Below, piece after piece: positions 46,115 to 57,593 of a stretch of DNA of 64,000 nucleotides. Origin of the DNA: Asterochloris sp. CNOR1 (Eukaryota; Chlorophyta; Trebouxiophyceae; Trebouxiales; Trebouxiaceae); NCBI GenBank assembly GCA_963969365.1, contig OZ017748.1:2911001-2975000 (forward strand). The letters run 5' to 3'. The first letter of the stretch is position 1. Every line of letters starts with the position of its first letter. A program made the translations under genes and the position numbers. The notes below the pieces were generated by a model. That model did no database searches, was not told the DNA's origin, and saw nothing but the letters and a program-made list of their open reading frames with translations.

Positions 46115-47635
46115 GGCTTAGCAGTGCTGCCTGAGGCCGCCACAGTGTCCATTGGCCCATTCCACTGATGCAGAGGGCATGCTGTGGCTATGACGTGATG
46201 TCAGCGTAGCTTTGAGGGCAGGGTCACATCACTTCCTTGGCTGCTCTTGAGCCTGCACATATTCAGCTCATTGACGTCTTAGACATTGGTGGTACTTTGG
46301 CCAGTGCACCCTTGGCAGTGGCAGACTGAACCTCAAAGACTCACCTCAATCGCTAGAGAAGGAGATTGAGGTGCAATCGCCTGTACCTAACGATCTGCTT
46401 CAGAGAGCTATCGGGAAGTGCCAATACTTGTGCTCAGCCCAATCTTAGAGATGTCTGTGGTATGAGGGGGTGAAGGATCCACGATTGCAAGGCGTGCATG
46501 CAGAAGGTTGGCCTTTTACAGCTGAACCCTCATGGTGCCCTGCATGAGTCATGTGCAAAGGCTTGCTTGCAGTATGTGGCTCACGAGAGTGGCTAGTGTC
46601 TCATCTGGGGAAGGACATGGAGAGCAGCCAAACCGGTGCATCTTGTCGCACAAGAAACTGGCGGCCTGTTGTGTTTGCTCTGTGCTGATGCATCTGCTGT
46701 GCTGGCTGCTGTCATTTGCCAGGCTGTTACCAAGCAAGGAGCGGAGGCGCCAAGGTGCAGCACCCCCTGGTGATGTGGCAAAACCCAAACAGTCAGCACG
46801 GTGTCAGCTTGGGGCTGCTGTGAGACACCCTGATGCTGAGCAAGGACCAGCTACAGCCAGCATAAGCTCAGATGTGCAGCCTTCAAAGCTGCTGCTGACA
46901 CGCCTGACATGTCTCTCCCGTCACTGAAGCTGACCCGCAGTGCTGGCAGCAGTTATGGCAGGTGGCAGAATGCCCAAGAGTGGACCCAGCCTATTTCAGA
47001 CCGTGGTGCTGAAGGCCTTGCTTAGCGAGAGCTGCAGCAGATCTCAATAAGCTGGAGCGCCTTTTCTGGCTGGGATGGCACCTTAGCACAGCCATTAAGT
47101 TGTCAATGGCCAGCCTGTGCAAGTCAACAGGCACAACTTCTTTCAGGCCTCTGCAGCCGAGGCTTTCAGCAGCGCACATGCGATGCGCAAGGGCTCATCA
47201 GGTGCAGCATTCTGTGTGCACGAGCCAGAGCTTAGCCAGGTCTGCAGTCATGCTGCCATCCTGGGTGCGAGGCTGAGGCAGCAGGCAGGGGCAATCAGGG
47301 CTTTAATCACTGTGCGGCTAGGTGCAGCATCTGCAAGCACAGCTCACAATATAAGTGCCACCATCTCCCACAGACGATGCCTGTCAATCTTGAAGCTGAT
47401 GTTCCCAGTGCAAGCACAGAAGCCAGGCGTGCTGATCCATGCAATCCAGGGAGTCTGGCTAGCGACTCTGCTGGCGCATTTGGCACACATGCCCTGCCTT
47501 GCATTCATGCTGTGCATGGCCAGCCTGGCCCATATGCTGCTGCATCACTTTGTGAAGGCCGCTTGCAGCCATGTACAGCGCCATGATCCTGCCACGCCAA
47601 AAAAATTGCACGGGGGACGACAGGAGGTAGCCTGA
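46115..47635. other. Intergenic stretch, no gene supported
   Basis: This region lies upstream of the kinase start and beside the LEA locus. It holds open frames on both strands, such as 46532-46927 and 47117-47635 on plus, but none shows splice-linked family sequence, and codon composition resembles the introns. The kinase promoter must lie in the right flank of 46114. I see no TATA-like or repeat element that stands out. Confidence 0.5.
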
Positions 47636-47920
47636 CTAATTGCATGCTGCATTGGCCCCTCCACTCCCAGCGGAAAGCCCTGCTGGCTGCGATGAGAGTG
47701 CTGCACCTGGCGCAACACCTGATAAGCATTGCTGTGTGCAATTTGCAGTGCAGTGCACTGAAGAAGCTGCAGCATGCTGACAATGCTCCCAATCACTGGC
47801 CTTGTATGCAACAGATGCAACCCTCCAAACCCGGGTTTTCTCAGCATCTGCGCACATCAGCAGGACAGCAGCGGCAGCAATGAGGGCCACAGGCATGCAG
47901 GTCAGCAGCGCACACCTCAT
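47636..47920 (-). CDS. Possible small secreted Cys-containing protein
   Basis: An open frame from ATG 47918-47920 to a stop at 47636 gives 94 residues. It starts MRCALLTCMPVALIAAAAVL, a plausible signal peptide with a hydrophobic core ending near ADAEK, followed by a segment with spaced cysteines (HCTANCTQQCL) and a Gly/Ala/Ser tail. No family is recognised with confidence. The start lies only 74 bp from the LEA start on the opposite strand, so the two could share a promoter. It could equally be a chance frame, or the first exon of a longer gene, since the C terminus has no obvious ending motif. Confidence 0.25.
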   Translation of the reverse strand: MRCALLTCMPVALIAAAAVLLMCADAEKTRVWRVASVAYKASDWEHCQHAAASSVHCTANCTQQCLSGVAPGAALSSQPAGLSAGSGGANAACN

Positions 47921-47994
47921 GGTGGCTGGTCTCAGGCCCCGCCTCCCATCAACACTGTTTCGCATGCCAGCAGCCCTTACCTGGCACCCACTGC
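47921..47994. promoter_or_regulatory. Putative promoter of the LEA gene, possibly bidirectional
   Basis: These 74 bp separate the LEA ATG (plus) from the candidate secreted ORF (minus). They contain a GC-box-like CCCCGCCTCCC near 47938. If the minus ORF is real this is an unusually compact divergent promoter. If not, the LEA promoter probably extends further left. Confidence 0.25.
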
Positions 47995-49493
47995 ATGGCC
48001 AGTACAGCTGACAGGCTGACGCGTGCGGGCCATGAGCTGAAGGAAGCCACCCAGAAGGTTGCTGAGAAGGTTCGTGCTGGCACTTGCCCTTGTGCACACT
48101 CCTGCTGTGTCCTGGCTGTGCGCGCTGCATGGCTGACATGCCGGAGCAGCACTGGCCGTTTGTGGCACATGCAGTGACCTGCGGCATAATGAAGATTGGG
48201 GCTGCGGCCTGAGCCTGCTGAAGTGCAAGTTGCTGTTACCAGTACATCTCCAGCAGGGCTCTGCAATGCTGCACATCCTGCACAGCTTTGCTCCCGCGTA
48301 CATCATTGGCAGATGGCTTGGACCAAGTGCAGCGTGTGCCGCAGACCAAACATACCACATCTTCTGCTGAGGAAGCCACGGTGGACACAGCCAAGTCAGC
48401 TGCTGAGCAGGTGGCCTTTTGCTCTGAAGCATTTGTGCATCTGCCTAGGGAGCATAACAGTGCCTTTGCATAATGCCTAGCCCAGCGATGGTGTTGGCCT
48501 ACCTTGTCTTGCATCAGCCAGTTGCAGCTTTGAATCTGGACTCTGGACCTTCTTGGCTGAGACAACTGCTGACAGGGACATACTGCCTCATGCAGGCCAA
48601 GCAGGCGGCAGAGAACACTAAGCAAGCAGCCAGGGAATCCGCTGACAAGGTGAGCGTACTGCTGGACTAGTTGAGACGTGCCTGGGCAGTCTATATTGCT
48701 AGTTGGTGGAGTCCACCACCGGCAGCTGCCTTGTGAAGCAGGCCATCCTCAGCAAACAGCTGTGAGTGCCAGGTATGATGCTCACAGCAAGCTGGCTGCT
48801 GCAACTTGGTTCACCACCAGTAAGGTGTCTCCTTGTACCTGCAGGCCAAGCAGAAGGCAAGGGAGGCCCAGGAGGTCAGCTTTTCTGTCAGTGAAAGTGT
48901 TATGGGGTTTGGCACTGCGCTTCCTTGATGTGTGAAAGGGCACTGACCATCGTGTGCAGCTGGGCAATCTACGTCAATGTCTGGCTGATTCATGCCAGCC
49001 ATGGACCAGTGCGCGGGCTCTATCTGGGACGTAGTTAGAGTGCCTCTTTGAAATGCCTTGGTGCTACTGCTGGCTGTAGGTTGCAAAAGAGAAGGCTGAT
49101 GAAGCAGCCAGGGTGGCTGGTGAGGGGCCTGAAGATGGCAATCAAGATGTCTAGAGGGTCTGTACTGGTCGACGTATGCTCCAGGCAGCAGCCTTGACTA
49201 GTACAGGCTGCTGCTGAAGCATTTAGCACCTCGTTGTCTCAGGCTTGCAATCACTCAGTGCCTCAGACTTGCCACCTGCAAGCTGCTGGATGCTCTGCTG
49301 CCACCTGCAGGTGGCAGATGAGACTGCTGAGGTTGCAAAGATGCATTCTGACGAAGCTGACAGTAAGCTGGCAGAGGCAGATTCCCTTGATGACCTGGGG
49401 GGTGTGTTGTTAGCCCCAAGATGGCATTCATCTCATGATGGTACCCTAGCTGATGAAGTAAGCAGCAAATCTGCCCATTTTGAGATTGCTTGA
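47995..49493 (+). CDS. Group-3 LEA-like (LEA_4) helical protein
   Basis: Six phase-0 exons: 47995-48069, 48345-48410, 48596-48649, 48845-48874, 49080-49112 and 49311-49493, giving 146 residues. The product begins MASTADRLTRAGHELKEATQ and consists of Ala/Lys/Glu-rich amphipathic segments with the 11-residue periodicity of group-3 LEA proteins (AKQAAENTKQAARESADK, VAKEKADEAAR, VADETAEVAKMHSDEADS). These proteins are hydrophilic, become helical on drying, and protect proteins and membranes during desiccation or freezing. No transit peptide is evident, so cytosol is the simplest location. Exon 2 could start 12 nt earlier in phase, and exon 5 could end at a second donor. Further tiny exons could be missed. 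Confidence 0.72.
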
Positions 49494-49646
49494 GAGACAA
49501 GTGTGTTGTAATCAGTCGAATCACCCTTGCTTCCTGGACATGGTTAGAAGTCTTTCAGACGCTGCACATCACTTGCACTACAGAGCATTTCACAGAAGGA
49601 AACCTGTAGCTACCTGCTGAGTAAACATCGCTATCCAGATTGCAGA
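49494..49646. other. Convergent intergenic spacer between LEA and AK7
   Basis: Only 153 bp separate the stop codons of the plus-strand LEA gene and the minus-strand AK7 gene, so both 3' UTRs must fit or overlap here. A TGTAA motif, the usual green-algal polyadenylation signal, lies on plus at about 49506-49510, 13 nt after the LEA stop. I found no TGTAA on the minus strand within the spacer. Confidence 0.4.
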
Positions 49647-50288
49647 TCAGAGATGCATGCGTCTGATGGCGGCAATTGCCTCACGGGAGGCCTCCCGTTG
49701 CGCCTTTGCTGCCCATTTGGCCTCCTGCTGGGCATACAGCTCATTTCGGTAAGGGCTGGTGTAGCTAGCCTCGAGCTCTGCAGCAGCCTGCAGAACGGAA
49801 AGCACGCTATGAGTCAGGCTGCAAAGAGGGTTGCAGGAAGTCCAACCATGCAGTGCGCAGATATATATGGATGTGATGGTGGCTCTCACCTGAAGGAGAT
49901 GCTCTGCCACGCGGCCAATTGACACCTCCCTGGGGTACGTCTGCACCTCTGCAAGGGCTGCCGTCAAGGCCGGCATCAGCTGCTGCAGAAGTGCTCGCTT
50001 GGGTGCAGCTGCTAGGAGCTCCACCTGGGGCGAGGGCAGGACGCTTGCTGGGGGCTGCAGCTGCTCAGTCAGGGCAGCTGAGGACTGGTGCTCCTGCACA
50101 GCCTCTGCCTCAAGTGCTGAAGCAGGCCGTGACTGGGTTGGGGAGCTGCTTGCATCTGCAGGGGGTGCCTGCTGCTCCCGGGGGGCAGCAGTGCTGTAGT
50201 TGTGAGGCGGCCCAACCTGCTGCTCGACCTGCTCAGCCAGAGCCTCAATGCCTCCAGCACTGCTTACGCCGGCTGCCAGCACCATCAC
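49647..50288 (-). other. AK7: AK7 C-terminal Ser/Pro-rich region and Dpy-30-like helix
   Basis: Exons 16 and 17. Exon 16 has a Gln/Pro/Ser-rich stretch, then PKRALLQQLMPALTAALAEV followed by SIGRVAEHLLQ. This matches the position and hydrophobic spacing of the Dpy-30 motif that ends vertebrate AK7 and docks onto RIIa-type helices of axonemal complexes. The algal protein then adds about 46 residues, including YRNELYAQQEAKWAAKAQRE, a charged helix. The Dpy-30 assignment rests on position and pattern and is moderate. Confidence 0.6.
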
Positions 50289-53200
50289 CTGCAGCCGCAC
50301 CGCCTCAACTTCACTGAGAGAACGCCATCGATGGCATCCGTAGACTGAACGGCTCTTGCAAGCACCCTGCCTGACTCCCTGTATCAGCAGCAGTTGGGTT
50401 CCCAGCAATGAACATGGCACCTGCCACCAAGAAGTAACATCAAGATTGCTGTTTGCAGCAGTCACTGCTGGCAATGCAAAAGTGACGAGTTCACGACAGA
50501 CAGGCAGGCGCACCTGTGCCCCGTGCTCAGCCAGCATGCCCAGCCAGCCCCCATGCTCATGCTTTCTGGGGCCTGCAGACAGGTGCCGCTCCAGTGCAGC
50601 AGCTGCGGGCCTTCCCCCGGGCGGTGATGCTGGCTTGCTGGGATTACCTCCAGCCTCTGCAGGCAAGCAGGCTGCCACCGCTTAAGCGTTTCCTGAGGGC
50701 AGAGATTGAGCCTTGCAACAGCAGTCTCCTGCGAGTCGAGGGCCCTTGGCACATTGCCACATTTTCCGAATTGTGAGCAGAGCGGGAGTGCATAATTGGC
50801 CAGGATGCCTGCAGCCCTGCAGCTTAGAGCAGAGCTCACAGCATACAAGTCGGCTGCTTTATCAAGTGCCTCCAACTCTGCAGCTTTATGAAAAGCTCAT
50901 TGTGCATAGCCTCTTCTCCCTCACTGTCCCTGCTTGCAATGCGCGGTGGTGGCCGATGCAGCATGTCAAACCCATGTCTCACTGGCAGGCAGCATGCAGC
51001 ACTGCAGTGCTCAGCTCAACATGCCCAGCTTGCTGTCCCGTTTCACATCCATTGCAGTGCTGCTGCCATTACACTGTGCCTCACTACAAGCCGCAAAACC
51101 CCCAAGCCTCATCTACCACTGAGCAGGCAGGCTGATGTGGCCCCCATGCACAGCTCATCAGCCTTGTCCTCTGCACCCCATCCCCATCGTGCTTCCTGGG
51201 ACGCAGGCCGCCTGGGCACACAAATTGCCTCCAGCGTTGCACAGCTGTGCTCAGCTCATGGTACCCAGCCTCGCCTTCCCCCTTCACGCCCTTTCTGAGG
51301 TGCAAGGAGTGGCCGAGATTGCACAGTGCAGCCATGCCCGGCAGCGCTGCAGCTGGATGCACAGCCCACCATGGCCAGCATCCCCCTCCCTCATCGTTCC
51401 TGGCCCCAGCCTCATGCTGCGTCGTTCTGCTGCGGCCATCTGCTCGGCCTCAGCCGTCGCTGCAGCCTCCAGTGCCTTGCGCTCCACATCAAACAGCAGC
51501 TGGGCGAGGCCCCGGCGGCCTTGCAGGCTGGCAGCATCCTCGGCGTGCAGGGTCTTGTATGCAGCCAGCCGGCGCCTGCGTGGGGCAGCCAGTGGGCAGT
51601 GAGCTTGCCCTAAGTGCTGGCACGCTCAAGCTGGGGGGGCATGGAGCCCTCAGGCCTTGTAGACGCCTGCCTGGGTGTTGAGCTGCTGAGGCAGATGCCG
51701 TGCGCCGTGGGAGTGCCCCGGCGTGACAGCAGAAGCACTATCCATGCAGATGAGACTACCCAGTCAGGACCCAGGTCTGCTTGATGCATCACGGTCAGCC
51801 AGCCCAGCAGGCCACCAGCTTGCTTCCCGGCCAGTAGCCCGCAGTTGTCATGCAAGCCTTCCTGATGCACTGCTTACTTGAAATCCTTCTCATTGTTGTG
51901 GTTCCCTGTCACTGATTCCCCTGGTTTCCCTTTGGCTGCTGGGGCCTGCAGACATGCATACATATACATTCAATCTTGCTCAAAGTCATCCAGGGTAACT
52001 GCTTCCTAGCATGCATACTGCCAGCTGTGGAGGACTGCAGGGACACATGGACTCTACCCTTCACTGCCTCCTAGAGCACATACCGCATGGTAGGCATGCG
52101 TGACGCCCAGCACGAGGCACGATTCCCACCAGCTGTGCATGTCCGCATCCCTAAGGCTTCTGGTGTCTGGATCCGCTCTCAACATGTTGCACACTACTAA
52201 TCGAAAAGTGCAGGTAAGTGCAGCAATGTTCTGGCTTCCCAAGAGAGAGGGCCACAACCATAAGGCATGTTCTCTGATTGCCCATCGGTTGCACCCGCAA
52301 GCAAAGGAGCTCCCAGGTTGGAGGTGTTGTCCTTACAGTTCAGTCTCACCTGCCCAGATGCTGCAGCTGCTGCATTTCTGGCAGCTGCCTCCTTCTCAAA
52401 CACAGCCAGCATCCTGCAGCAGTCTTGAGGTGTTGTCAGGCTGCGCTGCTGTGGGCAGCAGCCATGCAGCCGAGCGCTCTGCAAGCTCAGGGCAGGCTAC
52501 ATCCCCTTGCTGATGACTGCACCAAGGTCCCGACACGCCAGTGTGCTCCTGCAGGCTGGGCATGCCTGCTGATGACAGTCCCCAACTCTGCTGCCAGGTG
52601 CAGAGTTCATGCAGCATAGCATACTGATAGGGCCAACACGAAGCCCTGATGTGAGCACCCAGCAGAGCACTGCAAGGTGGACATGCTGATGCTGGCAACC
52701 TTTTCTGCTGCCAGGAGCAGAGCTGCTGCTCCCCAGCATGCAAGCAGGGCCTATTCAGGTCCCAGGGGTGGCAGCGTGAGGCGGGCGTACCTGCCCACAA
52801 CAGCTTCGTCTTCTGCTGATAGGTGCAGGACATGAGTCGGAAAGCACTCAGAGCGGGGTGAGCGGCGCCGCGGCCCCTCCTTCTGGGGTGGCCCCTTGCC
52901 CGCCTGCAGACCCATGCAGCTTTGCTTGACTGGGGGGGACTTGAGAGCTCAGAGGACAGAGTGGCTGCTCAGGGGTGCAAGCCCCTGCATGCTGGCATGC
53001 CAGGCACCAGCCCCAGCCTGCATGGCGCAGGTGCTGCATTGCCCTGCTGTGGACCTCTCCCCAAGCTGAGGCGCTTTTGCGCGCCTGTGTCGAGATTCAA
53101 GTTGGCTGATGTGACAGGACTTCAAACTTGTTGGTCAGGAAAGGCACTCAGAGGTGCACTCCCCTGTCCTCCCGCAGGTCAGGGACCAGTGCCTCCCGCG

Positions 53201-56200
53201 GCTGGCAGGCCTGTCATGCAGCAGATCTTGCCTGCTGGGTGCTGGTGCACGCATGCCACAGCGTTGGACTTCTTGAGTGCCAGGCAGGCATACACCCATT
53301 CACCTTGGTGCAGCCCCTCCGGCTGAAGTCCATGGCAGCAAAGCCAGATTCTGCAGGTGGTGTACAACATGCCTGCCCTGCTGCAGGGGTGCAGGTGGTG
53401 TACAACATGCCTGCCCTGCTGCAAGGCTGGACACCTGTTTGCAGCGCACCCCATCTCGGAACACCCCCGTGTGCTGCAAGTGCTGAAGTGCTGCTCTTCT
53501 GCAGATAGACGGGTCATCTGCCTGCTGCCACACATGCAACGTCGTACAGCGGAGCACATCACATGCATGCGCCGCAGGCGTGCCCTCCAGTGCCTTGACC
53601 TTGTGTGGCAGGCTACGCACACTTGGCTGCTGTTGCTGGGGACTCTGCAGGTAGTGCTCAACATGCCCGGCCTGCTGCAGCGCTGAAGCCACTTTATCAG
53701 AGGGCACTGCAGGCGTGGCGCAAACTGTCTCGATGGGGAGTCTGGTCACCTTTGAGTCTGGCTTGGCAGGCTTGGCTCCCTTAGCTGCTGCTGCTGGCGG
53801 TGCCTGCGCGGCCTGAGCATCCTTGTAGCCCTGTATCCTCTTCAACTCTGCGTCCCTGCAACAGATGCCTCAAAGCATTAGGAGCACACCGACCACAGAA
53901 AGCATGCAGAAGTGCTCGTGCACCCATAAACACAAGGTGACCACAAAGGCATGCTACTTCAGGTACTGGCAGTGGGCCATCATTGCAGTGGAAGGCTGGT
54001 GGAATGCTGAGCAACATCTGATTCAGATCTGGCCCCCTGCAGAAGCCTGCTCATGCTGGTACAGTGTAAGAGGAAGACTGCAGACTAGCACCACTGAGAC
54101 TGCCAAAACCTCATGTGTAACCGCTGCACACCACTACGACCACACACAGGCACCAGCTTGCGTGCTGGGGCACGCTGAGCCAGTGCCCAGGGAGCTGGAG
54201 ATATTGCCTCGCTGCTCAGCGCAAATGTGCGGGCAGGCAGTAAGCGCGTACACACAATACGAGCTGTGCATGGCAGGCAGTTGCTGCAGAGGTCTGAAGA
54301 CTGTCCTCAGGAGACCTTTCTGACTGGTGCTGGCAGCCAATTTGCAGCACTTGTCAGCTCACGAGAAGGGGTCGTCAACAGTGAACAGCTCCTCAGCAGC
54401 AGTCTCGCTCTTGGGCCAGCCGTCCAGGATGTAGCCTTGCCGCGCAAGGGGCTGCTGCGCCAGCACCAAAGCGCACAGGCGGGCCATCCGCTCCTCCGAC
54501 ACGCGCCCACCCTTGGCTCCCAGCTCTGCCTGCACCTCCTGCAAAGGCGGGATGATCCTTGAAAGGTGGCCTCACCCCCATCTGACCGCTGTTTTGGCCC
54601 TCACAATGTATCATGCTATCCTCTGACAACCCCACAGCCCTGCCTGAAATTCCTGCACAGCAAGGAGGAGGACCCTCAGAATGCATCCATTCTCACGTCT
54701 AACCTGCGCCCATCCTTGGCTCCCAATTTACTTCTCACCTCCTGCACAGACAAGACCAACCAGCTGAGTACTGGACAGCTGGTGTGGATGCTGTCCTCTG
54801 GACCACAGCCAATTCCAAGGGAGGACACTGCAGGGCTCTCAGCCAAGCCTGCCCGTCAGGCAGCTGTCCAGGCTTATTGCCTATGTGCCGCATAAGACAG
54901 GGCACACTGCCCACCCAGGGTGGGCAGAGTGTGGGGCAACCTGCTGTGCTCAGTCCAGCATGCACTCATCCAAGCAGGCACCATCAAGAGCCTGGTGCAG
55001 CCAGGCACAACGGCAGACTTGCCTGTGCCAGCTGCGGCGGCGCAGAGTCCACTGCGGCCAGGATGGTCTTGGCAGACACAACCTGAAGGCCATAAAACGC
55101 ACCCAGCCTGCAGCAGTGGGAGTGGCTTCTTGGCTGAGTCCTTGGTGCACAGTGACGGATCACGAGGTCAGCTGGAAGTAGAGATGCAGCACAGAGACCA
55201 TGCTTCTCCTGATCTCCAAATCAGCATGCATTTTGAGTACAGTGGGCTTGGACTGTGTCAAAGCGTGCCCTGACTGCATGTCTCAATTAAACTGTGACAG
55301 GCCTGTCCAGCACTGACCTGGCTGCCAGCGCGCTCTTGCCTGAGCCAGGGGGCCCACTGATTACCAGCCTGCAAGCCAAACCAACTGTGAGGGTTTGACA
55401 ATTAATCGTCATGTACTAGCACACCCTGACTATGTGACGCCCAGACACTGACTGCAGCAGGGCGTGGCCTGCCCCAAGATGCGTTCCCACGGAGCAGCTC
55501 TCAGGCATGCGGACCTGTTCACATGTCAAAACGCTCTTGCAAAGCCCATGGTGTCATCCTAGCGTGAGGTGCTGCATTCAGGACATAGGCTCTAGGGAGC
55601 TGAGCACACCATGGTGCTGCAAGATTGCTCCCTTGAGGGGCTGCAGGCACCTGCGCAGCGCAAAGTCAGAGGCTGCAGTTGCCTGTATGCTGCTCGCCTC
55701 AGGGCTGCAGGTGCCAGTGATGCTGCTCACCTCAGGGGCTGCAGGCGCCTGTGCCGCACAAACTGAGGCACCACCTCCTGCTGCAGACGGGCAACAAAGC
55801 CTCCAGACTGCTCTGCAGGCGCTACAAAGCCGGCAACCTGGCTTGGCTGCATTTTGAGATCCAGAAGCAGCTGCTCAGCCCCCTGCAGGCAGTGAGGGGA
55901 TCGCTGTGGGCTGCAGCCACCTGGCAGACTGGACACATCCAGTGCCAGCACCTGACAGTCTGTGCACTGACAGTGAATGCACTATGTCACCAATGATGCA
56001 TGCCAAGCAGCCAGGTTCAATGGACACAATACCTTGAGTGAGCCTCTGGCCTCCTGAGAGATGCTGCAGCTGTCTTGCCCTCTTTGCGTGGCAACAGGCC
56101 AGCAGCCCAGATGTGGCCCCTGGCAAGGTGAGTGAGAGCCAGGTCTGCAGAATGGCAGTCTGACCCACCTTGCGCAAGCAGCACTCCTCAGCAGGCATAC

Positions 56201-57593
56201 TGGCTGTGGCCTTGCTGCCAATGTGGGCAGCTACGGCCGCAGCCACCTCCTGTTGCGTTGAGCACACAGCGTCCGCTGCCAGCACAAACTGCTGACCCTG
56301 CAAGGGCCATCAGGTAAGGTAGGTGCAGGTTCCCTCGAGCCCTTTTGGACAAATGCACTGCTGTGAGGCTGACTCTGGTCAGGCCAACTTCACATTGGTC
56401 GGCACCAAAGCAGCAACGTGCAGACTGGAACGCACAGGTGTGGAGGTACGAGTGACACATGCAGCTAACACATCGGCACGCCTTGTGCCACCCAGACTGC
56501 TGCCATGAGCACTTCAGGAGCATGTGGTGACAACCGCGAACATCACCTTGGGCTTGGTCTCGCACAGTGCCAGCACCATGGCCGCCAGACCCTCTGCGTG
56601 AACAGTGGGCAGGGTGTTGCTGCCTGGCCCCCAGACAGGCACAGCTGCAGGCTGGGCCTCCCAAGCTGCCTTGAACAGGCTGTGGAAGCCTCGGTCACTC
56701 TCTCCCCTGCCTGCACGGGCAAGCAGCAAGGCCAGCCCTGTTTGGGGTGCTGCCTGAGGTGGCCTGGCATCGGGTCAGAGGAGATGAGCATGCTCACAAA
56801 ACCAACCTTGTTTGCACTGAAGGCAGCACATAGTCAACATGTCCAGTGACGCAGGCTGTGAAGAGCCACAGGGCCTAGATGCTGACCGTACAGCACCCCT
56901 GGGCACACCACATACGTGGCACAGCCAGGCTGCTGCGCCCTGAGGAGGCTCTGCTCTGCCTCATAGCACTTGCGGGCGCAGGCAGCTGGCTGGCGCGTCA
57001 ACACCTCGCTTGCAGACAGCGCCCTTGCCGGGTCAGCCACTGCGCCGGCTGCAGTCGCTTCGGCAGCCTCAGTGCGGCCTGGTGGCCTGACATCTGATGG
57101 CTGGCCAGTACCAGGACCAGACCCAGCAGCTGCAGCTGCTGGTGTGGGAGCCACCAGTGGAATTGCTTGCGGTGGCAGGGCATGCGCCAGTGGGGTGCTT
57201 ACCGCCACAATACAGCGCTGCTGCAGAGAGGAGGTGGCAGCCTGCAAGGCCACAGACAGGGTCATTCAGAGAGCACAACATGTCTGCGGGAACTGTACGC
57301 CTTGGACATACTCTGTCAAGCAAGCAGCAAATGTCACCTTTGAGAAGTCGCCAATGAGAGGAGCAACAGTTGCCTCAATCCCAAAGAGCTCAGGAATCAG
57401 AAGTACATCTGCAGACTTACTGGACTCCACCAGCTCATACTTGCCATGTTCCTGCAGAACGCTCAGCTTAATACTTGCTGTATAGTCAAGTCAGTCATCT
57501 GCAGTGAACATGGCTCACCTGCAAATGCTCAAGCAAGCATGACCCCAACAGCGACGTGGTCTCTGTAATGAACACACGCATGGCTGGCTCCAT
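49647..57593 (-). CDS. AK7: Adenylate kinase 7 (AK7)-type ciliary protein
   Basis: Seventeen exons chain in phase to 869 residues (human AK7 has 723): 57519-57593, 57338-57451, 56887-57241, 56547-56710, 56169-56297, 55731-55951, 55318-55368, 55023-55107, 54363-54538, 53750-53855, 52791-52903, 52350-52413, 51878-51945, 51370-51575, 50514-50656, 49890-50288, 49647-49787. The N terminus (MRVFITETTSLLGSCLLEHL) opens a Rossmann-like epimerase-type domain containing SLFKAAWEAQPAAVPVWGPG, GSNTLPTVHAEGLA and FVLAADAVC, in AK7 order. The kinase core has the P-loop VISGPPGSGKS near residue 360 and GYILDGWPKS near 433. After a charged helical region the C terminus carries a Dpy-30-like docking helix (LLQQLMPALTAALAEV). 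AK7 interconverts adenine nucleotides in cilia, and its loss impairs motility in animals. ATG 57591-57593 is preceded in frame by a stop; the next ATG, four codons on, is an alternative. Confidence 0.85.
53353..53679. repeat. 33-bp direct repeat in an AK7 intron
   Basis: A 33-bp unit beginning GCAGGTGGTGTACAAC is present exactly at 53353-53385 and 53391-53423, with a third, diverged copy at 53647-53679. All lie in the intron between AK7 exons 10 and 11. The unit carries a CAG/GT boundary on plus and CTGCAG-like acceptor pieces on minus. Confidence 0.8.
54363..55368 (-). other. AK7: AK7 nucleotide-binding exons (P-loop and NMP-binding region)
   Basis: Exon 7 (55318-55368, 51 nt) encodes the Walker A strand and loop VISGPPGSGKSALAA. 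Exon 8 (55023-55107) encodes FYGLQVVSAKTILAAV, the strand and helix that in AK7 follow the P-loop. Exon 9 (54363-54538) holds the helix ending in GYILDGWPKS, the second core strand with its conserved Asp. The Lys and Ser of the P-loop and the DG of the second strand are intact, which supports an active kinase. The intron between exons 8 and 9 begins GCAAGT, a textbook GC donor. Confidence 0.84.
54498..54749. repeat. Exon-edge echo, AK7 exon 9 5' edge
   Basis: The 5' edge of AK7 exon 9 with its acceptor (54498-54546) is echoed at 54697-54749 in the upstream intron, sharing GCGCCCA-CCTTGGCTCCCA and CACCTCCTGCA. Confidence 0.68.
55629..55765. repeat. Exon-edge echoes, AK7 exon 6 3' edge with donor
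   Basis: The 3' end of AK7 exon 6 with its donor (55719-55765, ATGCTGCTCACCTCAGGGGC) recurs at 55687-55713 and 55630-55668. Three copies sit side by side in the downstream direction, each with CAGGGGCTGCAGG-like cores. Confidence 0.7.

Noticed and set aside
46532-46927. Plus-strand open frame of 131 codons
   Set aside because: No recognisable motif, no matching exon beside it, and composition like the spacers.
47117-47635. Plus-strand open frame of 172 codons left of the LEA gene
   Set aside because: It is His/Ala/Cys-rich with irregular composition, no family motif and no linking splice pattern. It could be a gene but I cannot support it.
50289-50513. Open read-through between AK7 exons 15 and 16
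   Set aside because: The long frame 49647-50678 runs through it, but clear donor and acceptor sites and the family pattern place an intron here.
52054-52257. Minus frame with MHSWWESCLVLG in an AK7 intron
   Set aside because: It looked like a possible exon, but exons 52350-52413 and 51878-51945 join directly in phase without it.
55876-55920. Tiny 45-bp intron inside AK7 exon 6
   Set aside because: GT and CTGCAG are present, but removing the segment breaks the frame; reading through keeps it.
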